DNA from: Chryseobacterium ginsenosidimutans
GTDB taxonomy: Bacteria > Bacteroidota > Bacteroidia > Flavobacteriales > Weeksellaceae
Length of the DNA stretch: 64,000 nt
Direction of reading: 5' to 3'
Assembly (NCBI RefSeq): GCF_024807225.1
Contig: NZ_JANUCO010000001.1
Span: 1,302,001-1,366,000 of the forward strand
A program made the position numbers and the translations under genes. The notes beneath the pieces are model-generated. The model was not told the DNA's origin. It did no database searches and saw only the letters and a list, made by a program, of their open reading frames with translations. Positions within the stretch are counted from its first letter, which is position 1; every line of letters starts with the position of its first letter. Positions 1-7,848 of the stretch are shown here, in pieces.

Positions 1-302
1 CATTTTGAATACTGAAACCAAACCAGATCCATTGCTCCTGTATCATCATTGAATTTCGCGGTAAGTCGTTTGATCTTTCCGGTCTGTATTTCCTGAACGC
101 TCGTTATTTTCCCTTTTAACTGAACATCAGTAGTAACATCTCGAAGTTGATAAACCTTATGAACCTTGCTTTTATCCAAATAACGAAGTGGGAAAAAGTT
201 CAGAAGATCATCCACAGTAGAAATTCCCAACACAGTTTTGATGAGTTTGGCTTTTTCAGGACCGATTCCTTTTACGTATTCTATGGAGGTTTCGAGATTC
301 AT
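1..302 (-). CDS. recG: ATP-dependent DNA helicase RecG, N-terminal part (cut by window edge)
   Basis: Only the first 100 codons are in the window; the gene runs off the left edge. The translation starts MNLETSIEYVKGIGPEKAK and continues through LLNFFPLRYLDKS into an OB-fold-like stretch. This matches the RecG wedge domain, in which a helix-hairpin-helix-like KGIGP segment is followed by DLL..FP.RY.D. RecG remodels stalled replication forks and Holliday junctions in the cytoplasm. The helicase motifs are outside the window, so the call rests on the N-terminal signature alone. The ATG is at 300-302, and the 150 bp upstream to the next gene contain no other ORF. Confidence 0.8.
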   Translation of the reverse strand, partial: MNLETSIEYVKGIGPEKAKLIKTVLGISTVDDLLNFFPLRYLDKSKVHKVYQLRDVTTDVQLKGKITSVQEIQTGKIKRLTAKFNDDTGAMDLVWFQYSK

Positions 303-455
303 TTTTAGGGTTTCAGGATGCGGGTTTCTAGTTTTTAATGGATATTTTGGATGAAAAAATAAAAGTCCGAATTTCGGGAAAATAAAAAAGACTTCCAAAA
401 AAATGAAAGCCTTAATTATAGTTTGTAAATCCGTAATTCGAAACTCGAATCCAGA

Positions 456-989
456 TTAATCTTTTATTTTCGATTTAAACTTTTTCTGATAATCTTCCCA
501 TTGGTCTCTTGTTCTTATTTTCCGAAATAAATTTTTTGAAATTAATTCTAAATAAGGTTCCAGTTCTTTGGCAGATAATTCTCCTTGTAAAATTGTCAGC
601 TGATCACCTTTTTCATCCAAAAAAACAGTACTCGGAACAGCTCCTACATTCATATATTGCGTGAATTCGTGCAATGAGTTTCTTCCTTTTTTCTGTTCTG
701 TATTTGGGTTTGAGAATGTTCTTCCGAAAATTTCAAAGGTATTTTTTTCTTCTGCATTAAATTTTACAGGATAATAATTTTCATTTAAAATATCAGCAAT
801 AACCTGATTTCCATAAGTTTTTTTATCCATAATCTTACACGGACCACACCAGTCTGCATAAAAATCGATTAATATTTTCTTAGGATTCTCTTTCTGGGCT
901 TTCAAAGCTTCTTCAATCGTCATCCACTTTACCTGCGCAAAGTTGAAAGTCAAGAAAAAGAGACAGATTATGCTTATAATTTTTTTCAT
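456..989 (-). CDS. Secreted thioredoxin-family protein (WCGPC)
   Basis: The 177-residue protein has an N-terminal signal peptide (MKKIISIICLFFLTFNFAQ). A thioredoxin fold follows, with the redox motif YADWCGPCK near residues 45-52 and the cis-proline VPST near residue 118. An insertion of about 30 residues after the first helix (NTFEIFGRTFSNPN) is typical of DsbD-C/thioredoxin_7-like periplasmic proteins of Bacteroidetes. It probably reduces or isomerises disulfides in the periplasm; the partner is unknown. It lies 39 bp downstream of a peptide transporter gene on the same strand and may be the last gene of that operon. Confidence 0.8.
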   Translation of the reverse strand: MKKIISIICLFFLTFNFAQVKWMTIEEALKAQKENPKKILIDFYADWCGPCKIMDKKTYGNQVIADILNENYYPVKFNAEEKNTFEIFGRTFSNPNTEQKKGRNSLHEFTQYMNVGAVPSTVFLDEKGDQLTILQGELSAKELEPYLELISKNLFRKIRTRDQWEDYQKKFKSKIKD

Positions 990-1028
990 GATTTGATCGT
1001 TTACGTAAAAATAAGCAATTCCTTATCT

Positions 1029-2540
1029 TTATTTTACCTCCTGCATTAATTTTTTTACAAATGGAGAGATCAAAATTAGCACAACTCCGGCAATTACAGC
1101 ATATAATCCCAATTGTTTATATCCATCGGTATAAGTGATTAAAGCATCATAGTTGGTAGAGCCTTCTTTTGCCGTCGCTAAACCGGCTCCGATGATTCCT
1201 GCAACATATTGCCCGTAAGCTGAAGCCAAAAACCACATTCCCATCATCATACCCTGAAGATTTTTTGTCGAAAGCTTCGTCATGATCGATAATCCGATAG
1301 GAGAGAGACAAAGTTCTCCCAAAGTAATGACCAGTAAAGCAATTGTAAAGAAATTAAGTGAAGTAATTCCCTGAAGATTTGCAAAAAGTTTTGTGGCAAA
1401 TAAAACATAATATCCAAGTCCCAAGAAAATAAATCCTAATCCGAATTTGATGATTGTATTCGGCTCAACTTTTCTTTTATTTAACCAAATCCAAAGCAAT
1501 CCAAGTAACGGAGCAAGGAAAATAATAAAAAATGCACCTCCGGAATTGTTTACCCCATTCGGATCTAAACCAAGCAGATCTTTATTTAAATTTTTTGCTG
1601 CGAAAATACTTAAAGAACCTCCACTTTGCTCATAGATTCCCCAGAATAGAATTGAGAATAAGATGAAAACCAAAGCTGCCCAAAGTTTTTTACGCTCCGC
1701 AGACGTTACTTTTGTCATTTCGTAGAATAAATAGATCAATGTTAATGGTCCGATTGTCCACATAAAATAATCTGTGTATTCTGTTTTTGCCACCATTACC
1801 ATGATGATCGGAACGAAGATTAATGATAAAACATAAACTCCGTATTCCTGCCATTTTGGAATTGGGGCAGATTTTATTTCGTGATCTGGATGTCCGGGTT
1901 GAAGACCGATTGTTCCTAATCTTTTTTGAGTAAATATAAAATTAATTAAGCTTATCACCATTACAACAGCTGCCAATCCGAAAGCTACATTCCATCTTGA
2001 TGCTTCAGAAATTACACTTGATAGAATTTCTCCTTTTCCGATGGCAATACAAAAATATCCACCAAGCAAAGCTCCAAGATTGATTCCAGCATAAAATAAT
2101 GAAAAACCGGCATCGGCTCTTGAATCATTTGGTTTATAAAGTTGCCCAACCATTGATGAAATATTGGGCTTGAAGAAACCTGTTCCTACAACGGTAAATG
2201 CGATTCCCAAGAAAAAGAATTTGTGAGGATCTGTTGCCAGAATTAAACTTCCGATAATCATTAAAATTCCTCCCCAAAAAAGAGATTTTCTGAAACCTAA
2301 GATTTTATCGGCAAATAACCCACCAATAAAAGTGAAAGCATAAACGAATGCCTGTGTTGCACCGTATTGTAAATTGGCTTCTTTTTCGTGGAAATTAAGC
2401 TGGGAGATCATAAAGAAAACCAACATTCCGCGCATTCCGTAGAAACAAAAACGTTCCCACATTTCAGAGAAAAAAAGGCTCCAGATTTGCCTAGGGTATT
2501 TTCCTTTGAAATTTTGTATTTCATCTAAAGTTAAGCTCAT
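1029..2540 (-). CDS. Proton-dependent oligopeptide transporter (POT/PTR2 family)
   Basis: The 503-residue inner-membrane protein has about 12-14 hydrophobic helices. The POT signature ExxERFxxYG appears as EMWERFCFYGMRG near residue 27. The PTR2 motif FYAGINLGA lies near residue 150, and GELCLSPIGLS sits in the C-terminal half. POT carriers import di- and tripeptides with protons. The gene is 18 bp downstream of the DUF1016 gene and upstream of the thioredoxin gene, so the three may be cotranscribed. It is one of three non-identical POT genes within 6 kb. Confidence 0.88.
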   Translation of the reverse strand: MSLTLDEIQNFKGKYPRQIWSLFFSEMWERFCFYGMRGMLVFFMISQLNFHEKEANLQYGATQAFVYAFTFIGGLFADKILGFRKSLFWGGILMIIGSLILATDPHKFFFLGIAFTVVGTGFFKPNISSMVGQLYKPNDSRADAGFSLFYAGINLGALLGGYFCIAIGKGEILSSVISEASRWNVAFGLAAVVMVISLINFIFTQKRLGTIGLQPGHPDHEIKSAPIPKWQEYGVYVLSLIFVPIIMVMVAKTEYTDYFMWTIGPLTLIYLFYEMTKVTSAERKKLWAALVFILFSILFWGIYEQSGGSLSIFAAKNLNKDLLGLDPNGVNNSGGAFFIIFLAPLLGLLWIWLNKRKVEPNTIIKFGLGFIFLGLGYYVLFATKLFANLQGITSLNFFTIALLVITLGELCLSPIGLSIMTKLSTKNLQGMMMGMWFLASAYGQYVAGIIGAGLATAKEGSTNYDALITYTDGYKQLGLYAVIAGVVLILISPFVKKLMQEVK

Positions 2541-2558
2541 AATTGTATATGATTGAAT

Positions 2559-3557
2559 TTAATTTAAGTCGTTTTTATTATCATCCTGATCCAATTCGAA
2601 ACGAATTCTATCCTGATCTATGATTTGTTTTAATTCTTCTTCTTTCGGAAGGTACAACAAATATTTGCTGGCAAAAAGATTATTTTTATCGTTTAAAACC
2701 GAATATTTTACGATAGTTTCATCTTTTTCAGAACATAGTAAAATCCCGATGGTAGGATTGTCTCCTTCACCACGTTTCAGATCGTCGTACATTCTGACAT
2801 ACATATCGATCTGCCCGATATCCTGATGAGAAAGTTCTCCGGTTTTTAAATCAATAATGACAAAACATTTTAAAATATAATTGTAGAAAACGAGATCGAT
2901 GTAAAAATCTGAAGTATCGGTAGAAATATGCTGTTGCCTGCCGACGAAGGCAAAACCTTTTCCGAATTCAAGCAAGAATTTTTGAATATGATCTATAATT
3001 GCTGTTTCAATATCTTTTTCTGATATTTTTTCGTCGGTTTTCAAGCCCAGAAATTCAAAGATATAGGGATCTTTTAATACGCTGTGAATGGTTTCGGTGG
3101 GTGATTTTTTATGATCTAAAACTCTTTCGAAAGCAAGGGAATTGATTTGTCGTTTTAAATCTCTGTAATTCCAGTTATTTTGGATGGATTCATTAATATA
3201 ATAATTCATTTTTTCTGAACTATCAAGTCTTATTAATAATCTATAATGTGTCCAGCTCAATTCATGACGCAATGCGTCACATATTGGAAATGAATGATAA
3301 AAAGATCGCATATTCCTTAGATTGCTTTCATCAAACCCTTTTCCAAATTCCAGAGTCAATTTTTTAGAAAGATTTTTTAAGGTGTATTTTCCGTATTCGG
3401 CGCGCTCTTTTCCTTGCTGTTCATCTTCAACAATCAGTTTTCCGATTTGCCAATACGTTAGCAATAGAGTAGAATTCGCTATTCGAAAAACTTTTTCGCG
3501 CGAATGAGCAATAATCTCTTTTACTGATTGAAATAAAGAATCTTCGGAAATTTCCAT
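2559..3557 (-). CDS. DUF1016 / YhcG-type PD-(D/E)XK nuclease-like protein
   Basis: The 332-residue protein has an N-terminal DUF1016_N domain (residues 1-150; HSREKVFRIANSTLLLTYWQIG and the conserved LSWTHY). The C-terminal PD-(D/E)XK nuclease-like domain contains FYIDLVFYN and FVIIDLKTGELSHQDIGQ, which give the D...DLK core. Proteins of this family resemble the nuclease component of restriction or retron-like defence systems, but here it stands alone between two transporter genes with no methylase nearby. The ATG at 3555-3557 follows an in-frame GTG and is the more likely start. The specific role is unknown. Confidence 0.78.
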   Translation of the reverse strand: MEISEDSLFQSVKEIIAHSREKVFRIANSTLLLTYWQIGKLIVEDEQQGKERAEYGKYTLKNLSKKLTLEFGKGFDESNLRNMRSFYHSFPICDALRHELSWTHYRLLIRLDSSEKMNYYINESIQNNWNYRDLKRQINSLAFERVLDHKKSPTETIHSVLKDPYIFEFLGLKTDEKISEKDIETAIIDHIQKFLLEFGKGFAFVGRQQHISTDTSDFYIDLVFYNYILKCFVIIDLKTGELSHQDIGQIDMYVRMYDDLKRGEGDNPTIGILLCSEKDETIVKYSVLNDKNNLFASKYLLYLPKEEELKQIIDQDRIRFELDQDDNKNDLN

Positions 3558-3572
3558 CACACGAAAATAAAA

Positions 3573-3598
3573 AAAACCTCCGAATTAACAGAGGTTTT
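3573..3598 (-). terminator. Intrinsic terminator after the POT gene at 3621-5375
   Basis: The inverted repeat AAAACCTC / GAGGTTTT has a 10-nt loop. Read on the minus strand it is followed by a run of eight T. It lies between the POT stop codon and the DUF1016 start, so it separates the two transcription units. Confidence 0.7.
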
Positions 3599-3620
3599 AA
3601 TTATATTTTATTGATGTGAA

Positions 3621-5375
3621 TTAGTTTACACCGTGCATCATTTTCTTTAAGATTGGTGAAATTAATGCCAAAATAACAGCAGCAATACCACAAAGAACTA
3701 CGAATACCATGAAGAATTCAAATAAGTTGTGGATTTCAAATCCTACAAAAGTTGGGTTTGCTAAAGGTAATTGAGCCTTTTCAAAAGCTGCAGCCTGATC
3801 AGCTGTTAATGTTACTTTTTTATCTAAAACTTCTTGAAGATTTACTCCGATTTCCTGTGCTTTAGAGAATTTATCTCCTGTAGCCGGAATCAATGCTCCC
3901 AATGAACCTGCCAAAGCATACCCTGCAGCATTAGAAATGAAGAAAACTCCGTATAATAATGAAGCAAATCTCTTAGGAGCCAATTTACCAACCAACGATA
4001 AACCGATTGGAGATAAACAAAGCTCACCACAAGTCTGAATGAAATATAAAAGCATTAACCATTTGATAGCCAATAATCCTGAATTTCCAAGATCTTTTAC
4101 ATTGTGTGCAATGATGAAATAACTTAAAGCGATTAAAGCAAGACCAATTGCCTGTTTCATAGGAGAAACCGGCTCTTTACCTTTTGCTCTTAATTTATCC
4201 CAACATAAACTGAAAGGAACTGCCAAAGCAACAACGAAAATACCGTTGAAGATCTGAACCATTGAAGGTGGCATATTCCATCCGAAGATATTTCTGTCTG
4301 TCTGGTTATCGGCAATAAACGTTAATGAAGATCCTGCCTGCTCAAAAGCTGCCCAGAAGAAAATAATAAAGAATGATACGATATAGATTACCCAGATTCT
4401 GTGTCTTTCAATTTTGTTTTCGGCAGAACTCATAATTAAGAATGCCAAAGAAATACCGGCTGCATAAATGAAAGGATAAATTACCCCTTTAATTAATTGC
4501 CCCATTTCCACAGCTTTGAATCCGAATTCGCCAACCAATAAATATCTAAAAACGAAGAATAAAACAACGAACATACCTCCTGTAATCCCTAATGATGCTC
4601 CAGTGAATTTTGCTGTTTGTGTTTCACCTTCTTCAAAATCTGCGCTTGTATTATTTTTTGGTAAACCACCGATAGGTCTTCCTTCCGGTGTTACTACGTA
4701 TTTATTTTTAAGAATAAAGAATGTGATCGTTCCGATTACCATTGCAATAGAAGCCGCTAAGAATCCCCATTTGAAAGCGAAAATATCTCTTACTCCCGTT
4801 GTAGCATCTTTCACATCTCCTACGTATGGACAAATAAACTGTCCTAAGAATGCACCAATGTTGATTCCCATATAGAAAATCGTAAAAGCCGAGTCTAATT
4901 TAGACTTTTCCTGTTTAGGATAAAGACTTCCCACCATTGATGAGATATTGGGTTTGAAGAATCCGTTACCAAAAATAATAACGAATAATGCGCCCCACAT
5001 GATCATTTTTGCACTTCCTAAATCTGCGGAAAACGATGACGCACTGATGAACAGTAAAAACTGACCAATCGCCATTAATGATCCTCCAATTAAGATCGCA
5101 TTTCTGTTTCCGATGTATTTATCGGCAATGAAACCTCCCAAAAGAGGAGTAAGATAACATAAAGCTAAAAATCCACCATAGATGATTGCTGCATCAGCTT
5201 CTTTTATTAATAGGGAATTTACCATAAAGAGCGTCAAAAGTGCTCTCATCCCATAAAAGTTGAAACGCTCCCACATTTCTGTTCCGAAAAGAACCCATAA
5301 TCCTTTTGGATGTCTGGAACCTTTACCCTCTACAAATTCATCCGGTTTCGGACTTAATGCTTCAATATTATCCAT
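3621..5375 (-). CDS. Proton-dependent oligopeptide transporter (POT/PTR2 family), long form
   Basis: The 584-residue membrane protein has EMWERFNFYGMRA near residue 33, FYMGINIGAFLGQF near residue 167 and GELCLSPIGLSLVG near residue 445, all POT hallmarks. It is longer than its neighbour because of a loop in the middle and an extra stretch near the C-terminus (QEVLDKKVTLTADQ) before the last helix. It probably imports small peptides at the inner membrane. A good Bacteroidetes promoter lies 29-58 bp upstream and a terminator lies downstream, so it looks monocistronic. Confidence 0.88.
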   Translation of the reverse strand: MDNIEALSPKPDEFVEGKGSRHPKGLWVLFGTEMWERFNFYGMRALLTLFMVNSLLIKEADAAIIYGGFLALCYLTPLLGGFIADKYIGNRNAILIGGSLMAIGQFLLFISASSFSADLGSAKMIMWGALFVIIFGNGFFKPNISSMVGSLYPKQEKSKLDSAFTIFYMGINIGAFLGQFICPYVGDVKDATTGVRDIFAFKWGFLAASIAMVIGTITFFILKNKYVVTPEGRPIGGLPKNNTSADFEEGETQTAKFTGASLGITGGMFVVLFFVFRYLLVGEFGFKAVEMGQLIKGVIYPFIYAAGISLAFLIMSSAENKIERHRIWVIYIVSFFIIFFWAAFEQAGSSLTFIADNQTDRNIFGWNMPPSMVQIFNGIFVVALAVPFSLCWDKLRAKGKEPVSPMKQAIGLALIALSYFIIAHNVKDLGNSGLLAIKWLMLLYFIQTCGELCLSPIGLSLVGKLAPKRFASLLYGVFFISNAAGYALAGSLGALIPATGDKFSKAQEIGVNLQEVLDKKVTLTADQAAAFEKAQLPLANPTFVGFEIHNLFEFFMVFVVLCGIAAVILALISPILKKMMHGVN

Positions 5376-5403
5376 TTTTATTGTTAATTTTTGTTAAGAC
5401 TGA

Positions 5404-5433
5404 CAAATATAGTTTTTTTTGTGTTTTCGGCAA
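5404..5433 (-). promoter_or_regulatory. Bacteroidetes-type promoter of the POT gene at 3621-5375
   Basis: On the minus strand there is TTG (5431-5433), exactly 19 bp, then TATATTTG (5404-5411). This fits the Bacteroidetes sigma-A consensus TTG-N19-TAnnTTTG. It lies 29 bp upstream of the ATG. Confidence 0.7.
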
Positions 5434-5459
5434 GGTTTTAATTTTTTTTTTAAATAAAA

Positions 5460-5484
5460 AAGCTGCAGAACAATTCTACAGCTT
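5460..5484 (-). terminator. Intrinsic terminator after the POT gene at 5509-7164
   Basis: AAGCTGCAGAA pairs with TTCTACAGCTT (one G-U pair) around a 3-nt loop. A T-rich tract follows on the minus strand. The hairpin sits 24 bp past the stop codon. Confidence 0.65.
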
Positions 5485-5508
5485 CATATTCTTTATGAAA
5501 ATTGAGGA

Positions 5509-7164
5509 TTAATGCCCTTTTTCTTTCATGATTTTGTTTAATCTTTTCAACATTGATAAACCTAAAAGGGTAGCAAATATCAACAATCCGAAGTTTACAA
5601 GGAAATAATTCATTTTGTTATCATAGCTGTACCATGTGCTTGCCAAAATTCCGGAAAGTTTGTTCCCGACTGAATTGGCTAAGAAAAAACCGCCCATCAT
5701 TAAGGCTGTAATTCTTGCAGGAGAAAGTTTTGAAACAAAAGAAAGTCCCATCGGCGAAAGGCATAATTCCCCGACTGTTATGACACCATAACTTGCAACC
5801 AGCCACCAAGGCGAAACTTTTATAGCGCCGTTATCTCCCGCCCAAACTGCTAAAACCATCACCAAACAGGATAATCCCGAAATAAATAATCCCAAGACAA
5901 TTTTCGTAGGCGTCAAAGGTTCTTTGCCTTTTCTTCTTAATAAAGCCCAGAACCCCACAATAATAGGTGTCAAAGCAATGACCCAAAACGGATTGATCGA
6001 CTGGAATAATTCTGTATTGTACAAATAAGTTTTGCTTTCCGGATTTTTCTCTAATCTGGCTTTTTGTTCAGGAGAAATATTCTTGAAATAGATGTCTTTT
6101 CCGGTTTGTTTAATAGGTTTTCCGTCTTTATCTTTTTGAGATTGATATTGATCGTCGTAAACAGGAACTTCTTTATTTTCATAGCTTTTTCCTTCCACCA
6201 TGTAAATTCCTTCCAGAGGTTTTTCCATTGAGGCAGGAACACTTCTGTCGGTGTAATAATTTGCCCATCTCGTTAAAGCGGTACCGTTTTGCTTGAAAAC
6301 TGCCCAGAAAAACATACTGATTAAAAACACCGATAACAAAGCTCCGATGGATGATTTCTCTTCCGGTTTTGCTTTAAAATAAAGAGAAGCATAAAAATAA
6401 ATTACAGGAATACATGCAAAAATAAACGCATCCGTACTGTCACTTCCAAAAATATTTTTAGGAATAAACCAACCGATAATTCCTGCAATAATTGCTGGTA
6501 AGAAAACTTTAAGCATAATTTCAGAAAGCTTTGTATCGCCTTCCTGTACAGGTTTCATCTGAGCTGCATGAATGTAGTGCTTTCTACCAATCGTAAAAAT
6601 GACCATTCCAATCAACATTCCGACTCCGGCGGTAATAAAAGCTTCACCCCAACCGAATTTATTTCGCATAAAAGCGGCAATAATATTACAAATAAACGCT
6701 CCAATATTGATTCCCATGTAGAAAATATTGTACCCCGAATCTTTATTTGCTTTATAAGGTTCTTCGGAATACAGATTTCCTAATAAGGTAGAAATTGTCG
6801 GTTTAAAGAAACCGTTTCCGATAATAATTAATGCTAACGAAGAATAAAATAGAGTAAGATCTTTGAAAATACCCATCCCGATATATCCGGCTGCCATTAA
6901 AACTCCACCTAAATAAATGGATTTGATATACCCTAAAACTCTGTCCGCCAAAAATCCGCCAATAAAAGGTGTCAAATAAGTCAACGCGATATACGTACCG
7001 AAAATGTCGTCTGCAGTTTTATCAGGAAGTCCGAGACCGCCCTTCATTCCGGTTGGTTCTATGACGTAAAGAACAAAAATTCCGAGAATTAAATAGTACC
7101 CGAAACGCTCCCACATTTCAGTAAAGAAGAGGAAAGGCAACCCTTTAGGATGTTTAGTCTTCAT
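5509..7164 (-). CDS. Proton-dependent oligopeptide transporter (POT/PTR2 family), third paralogue
   Basis: The 551-residue membrane protein has EMWERFGYYLILG at residues 13-25, FYMGINIGAFICN near residue 148 and GELCLSPMGLSFVSK near residue 465. A hydrophilic loop of about 80 residues (roughly residues 300-380, rich in K, E and Y) separates the two helical halves. A TATATTTG -7 box on the minus strand (7187-7194) lies 23 bp upstream of the ATG. A terminator follows the gene, so it is probably monocistronic. The three POT genes differ enough to suggest old duplication and different peptide preferences. Confidence 0.88.
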   Translation of the reverse strand: MKTKHPKGLPFLFFTEMWERFGYYLILGIFVLYVIEPTGMKGGLGLPDKTADDIFGTYIALTYLTPFIGGFLADRVLGYIKSIYLGGVLMAAGYIGMGIFKDLTLFYSSLALIIIGNGFFKPTISTLLGNLYSEEPYKANKDSGYNIFYMGINIGAFICNIIAAFMRNKFGWGEAFITAGVGMLIGMVIFTIGRKHYIHAAQMKPVQEGDTKLSEIMLKVFLPAIIAGIIGWFIPKNIFGSDSTDAFIFACIPVIYFYASLYFKAKPEEKSSIGALLSVFLISMFFWAVFKQNGTALTRWANYYTDRSVPASMEKPLEGIYMVEGKSYENKEVPVYDDQYQSQKDKDGKPIKQTGKDIYFKNISPEQKARLEKNPESKTYLYNTELFQSINPFWVIALTPIIVGFWALLRRKGKEPLTPTKIVLGLFISGLSCLVMVLAVWAGDNGAIKVSPWWLVASYGVITVGELCLSPMGLSFVSKLSPARITALMMGGFFLANSVGNKLSGILASTWYSYDNKMNYFLVNFGLLIFATLLGLSMLKRLNKIMKEKGH

Positions 7165-7251
7165 AGTTGATAAATTTCAAATTTCACAAATATAGAATTT
7201 TAAAAATAATAATTGAATTTTACTAACTTTGATAAAATAAAGGTGAGAAAA

Positions 7252-7497
7252 ATGGAAATTACATTAAAAGATTTAGAAAATAATATCAAAACACTTCCCG
7301 AAAATTTTTACGAAGAAGTGAATGATTTTATCGACTTTTTGAAGCATAAACATTTTAAAGGAAAACAATATGAAGTTCCGGAATGGCAGAAAGAAGAGAC
7401 AAAAAGGAGGATGGAATATGCACAAAATAATCCTCAAAGTTTTGTTTCTGAATCTGAAATGGATGACTATTTAAATGATTTAGAAAGTGGGGATTAA
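7252..7497 (+). CDS. Antitoxin of a RelE/ParE-type module (DUF2281-like)
   Basis: The 81-residue acidic protein starts MEITLKDLENNIKTLPENF and contains EVNDFIDFLKHKH. This helix-turn organisation is seen in DUF2281-like antitoxins that precede RelE/ParE toxins. The C-terminus is short, charged and probably disordered until toxin is bound. The ATG at 7252 is chosen because AGGTGAG sits just upstream and the only in-frame alternative is a TTG at 7213. A TAACTTTG -7 box lies at 7224-7231. The next gene overlaps it by 11 bp, as expected for a toxin-antitoxin pair. Confidence 0.72.
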   Translation: MEITLKDLENNIKTLPENFYEEVNDFIDFLKHKHFKGKQYEVPEWQKEETKRRMEYAQNNPQSFVSESEMDDYLNDLESGD

Positions 7498-7789
7498 ATT
7501 AATTTATAGCCATTTTGTTAAAAATGATTTAAAGGCAATCAACGATTGGTACAAGAAAATTGATAAAAAACTAGGAAACAATTTTATTAAAGAATTTCGT
7601 TTGAAAATCAATTTTATTAAAGAAAATCCTTTGTCGTTTGAACTTAGATATGACCATAACAGAATTGTATTCCTCAAGAAGTTTCCCTACGGAATTCATT
7701 ATTTTTATAATGAAGAGAAAAATATAATTGAAATATATTCCGTTTTCCACACTTCCAGAGATCCTGAAGAATGGAAAACAAGAAAATAA
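7487..7789 (+). CDS. RelE/ParE-family toxin
   Basis: The 100-residue basic protein has the RelE/ParE fold signature. N-terminal helices (FVKNDLKAINDWYKKID, IKEFRLKINFIKENP) are followed by a beta-rich end with FPYGIHYFYNEEKN, IEIYSVFHTSRDPEEW. Family members either cleave mRNA on the ribosome or poison gyrase; sequence alone does not decide which. Translation is assigned to a GTG at 7487 that overlaps the antitoxin gene by 11 bp, giving translational coupling. A bidirectional terminator follows. Confidence 0.82.
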   Translation: MGIKLIYSHFVKNDLKAINDWYKKIDKKLGNNFIKEFRLKINFIKENPLSFELRYDHNRIVFLKKFPYGIHYFYNEEKNIIEIYSVFHTSRDPEEWKTRK

Positions 7790-7823
7790 AAATCCGAATC
7801 TCATACATAAGATTCGGATTTTT
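7789..7823. terminator. Bidirectional terminator between the toxin gene and the DPP IV gene
   Basis: The stem AAATCCGAATCT / AGATTCGGATTT has an 8-nt loop, with A-rich sequence on the left and seven T on the right. It lies between convergent genes. Confidence 0.75.
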
Positions 7824-7848
7824 TTATGGTTAAATTTTGATTGAACTT

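Noticed and set aside
4516..4875. 119-codon ORF on the plus strand inside the POT gene
   Set aside because: It is antisense to a clearly coding membrane protein gene and has a typical shadow composition.
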